Shown here: in pieces, positions 33,814 through 34,848 of the stretch
Layout: every line of letters begins with the position of its first letter
Numbering within the stretch: the first letter of the stretch is position 1
Assembly: GCA_004335835.1 (NCBI GenBank)
Contig: RWJK01000662.1
Span: 1 to 34,848 of the forward strand
DNA: 34,848 nt
Source: Scenedesmus sp. ARA3
Taxonomy: Eukaryota; Chlorophyta; Chlorophyceae; Sphaeropleales; Scenedesmaceae
Direction of reading: 5' to 3'
Translations under genes and position numbers: made by a program
Notes under the pieces: model-generated
What the model was told of the DNA's origin: nothing
The model's input: only the letters and a program-made list of their open reading frames with translations
Databases searched by the model: none

Positions 33814-34848
33814 GTTGTGCAGTGTCGGAGTGCCACGGATCTCAGGGACCGACAGCTATGTCGGGCAGAAATCGCAGGACATTGTCAAAACATGTGTAAT
33901 GAATGTACCGCGATGGCGTCGGACGTGCCCTGCTTGGCCGTGCGGCAGTTGAACGGTTGCGACTTCAAGGTGATTGTGTCATACAATGATTGTAGACTGA
34001 CATGGTCACGCCATCATTGCATTGCTGCCACCCACCTTCCTGAGGCTCGCTTTCAAATGTTTGTGCAAGCACCCAGGAAAATCAGTGACCCAGAAACCTG
34101 CAGGCACGACTCAGCTGCTTGGCATGCATCACCACAACGTGCTTGGTGGACACGTAACACTGGGTGTCCAATGTTGTCCATGCTTTGTCAAACACTGCTG
34201 TTGTCAGGCAACTCTGAACCATCTCAGAAAGGCACAAGGGCTAAACTCAGGTGCTCTTGCCTGTAGTAGTGGCAAGCCTTGGGCTGAGCTTGGCACGCTG
34301 TGCACCTGCCATTTGCATTTGGCTGAATGCCGCATAAATGGCATATGTAGGCTTCAGTATGTCTGCAAGGTAACAGCGTGCTGTGGGGCGATCTGAAGCT
34401 GCATGAACAGGTGACATGTGCAGGCAGGGCATGCTGCTGCCCCAGCTGGCGGCTGTGGTGGCAGCAAGCGCTGCCCGTGATGCCATTGCACGGTGCAAGT
34501 CGTGCACCTGGATGTCAAACAAAAACGCATGTCAGCGTGCAGACAGGGCAGGAGAAGTGCTAGCTTGTGGTCACCACGGTGGCGGCAATCGCTGCTTACG
34601 GTGTGCAGGCCTGCGACCTAGGTTGTGCACCTGGCATGTGGCGAGGGCTTTGATTGACACGGCGCAGCTGTGCATGACCAGCGTGCTTCGGCATCCTGGC
34701 TTTGTCTAGAATTCGTCATTTCACAGCGCTGCGAAGCCTGTTGACCACTGGCAGCCGCCTGCCAGATGCATGATGACACCCTGCTGACCTCTCTCTCCCC
34801 CTGCTGGCTGGCAACAGCTGTGCAGAGGCTTGTCTTGGGCGACAGCCG
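33814..34848. other. Right-end region, mostly unassigned
   Basis: The promoter of the second F-box/LRR gene lies at the left side. No complete gene is seen. Two weak plus-strand exon candidates exist. One is 34424-34492, with a CAG acceptor, a GTGCAAGT donor and the helical reading GMLLPQLAAVVAASAARDAI. The other begins at 34818 or 34826, after a CT-rich tract and CAG, and runs off the edge. They could belong to a gene that continues outside the window. Confidence 0.3.

Overview
This window looks like nuclear DNA of a green alga. Genes on both strands are broken by short GT-AG introns of roughly 80-600 bp. Coding regions are full of CAG/AGC/GCA triplet runs that encode Gln, Ser and Ala tracts. 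One protein carries a hydroxyproline-rich (PSPDPAS)n wall-type module, and another closely resembles the land-plant phosphatase IBR5. A core chlorophyte, perhaps of the Scenedesmus/Tetradesmus kind, is my inference and not something the sequence proves. All gene models below were built by hand from splice signals, reading-frame phase and recognised domains. Nearly every junction quoted is phase-consistent.

Layout. Positions 1-132 hold the 3' end of a tyrosine-recombinase-like gene, probably a mobile element cut by the left edge. Positions 1055-7087 (+) encode a six-exon, about 1600-residue surface protein. It has a signal peptide, a choice-of-anchor L domain, three thrombospondin type 1 repeats, a 24-unit proline-rich array, a membrane-proximal region, one transmembrane helix and a long low-complexity cytoplasmic tail. 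Positions 7088-9777 are gene-poor. Positions 9778-14631 (-) encode an eight-exon ABC-F ATPase with a likely organelle-targeting N-terminus and a Uup-like C-terminal coiled coil. Positions 15291-18648 (-) encode an F-box/LRR protein with a C-terminal coiled coil. Positions 19383-22922 (-) encode a probable chromatin or transcription protein with a split Tudor-like domain and a TFIIS central-like domain. Positions 23447-26059 (+) encode a Gln/Gly-rich protein of unknown function. Positions 26729-29454 (+) encode an eight-exon IBR5-type dual-specificity phosphatase. Positions 30779-33813 (-) encode a second F-box/LRR protein. The right end (33814-34848) is mostly unassigned, with weak hints of exons of a gene running off the edge.

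The genes do not form a pathway or operon, which is expected for a eukaryotic locus. The most unusual items are: the choice-of-anchor L/TSP1/HRGP receptor-like architecture; an IBR5 homologue whose active-site His-Cys pair reads Tyr-Cys, with a GC-AG intron just upstream; partial tandem duplications at three exon edges of the ABC-F gene; and a possible head-to-head overlap of start codons between the Tudor gene and its neighbour.
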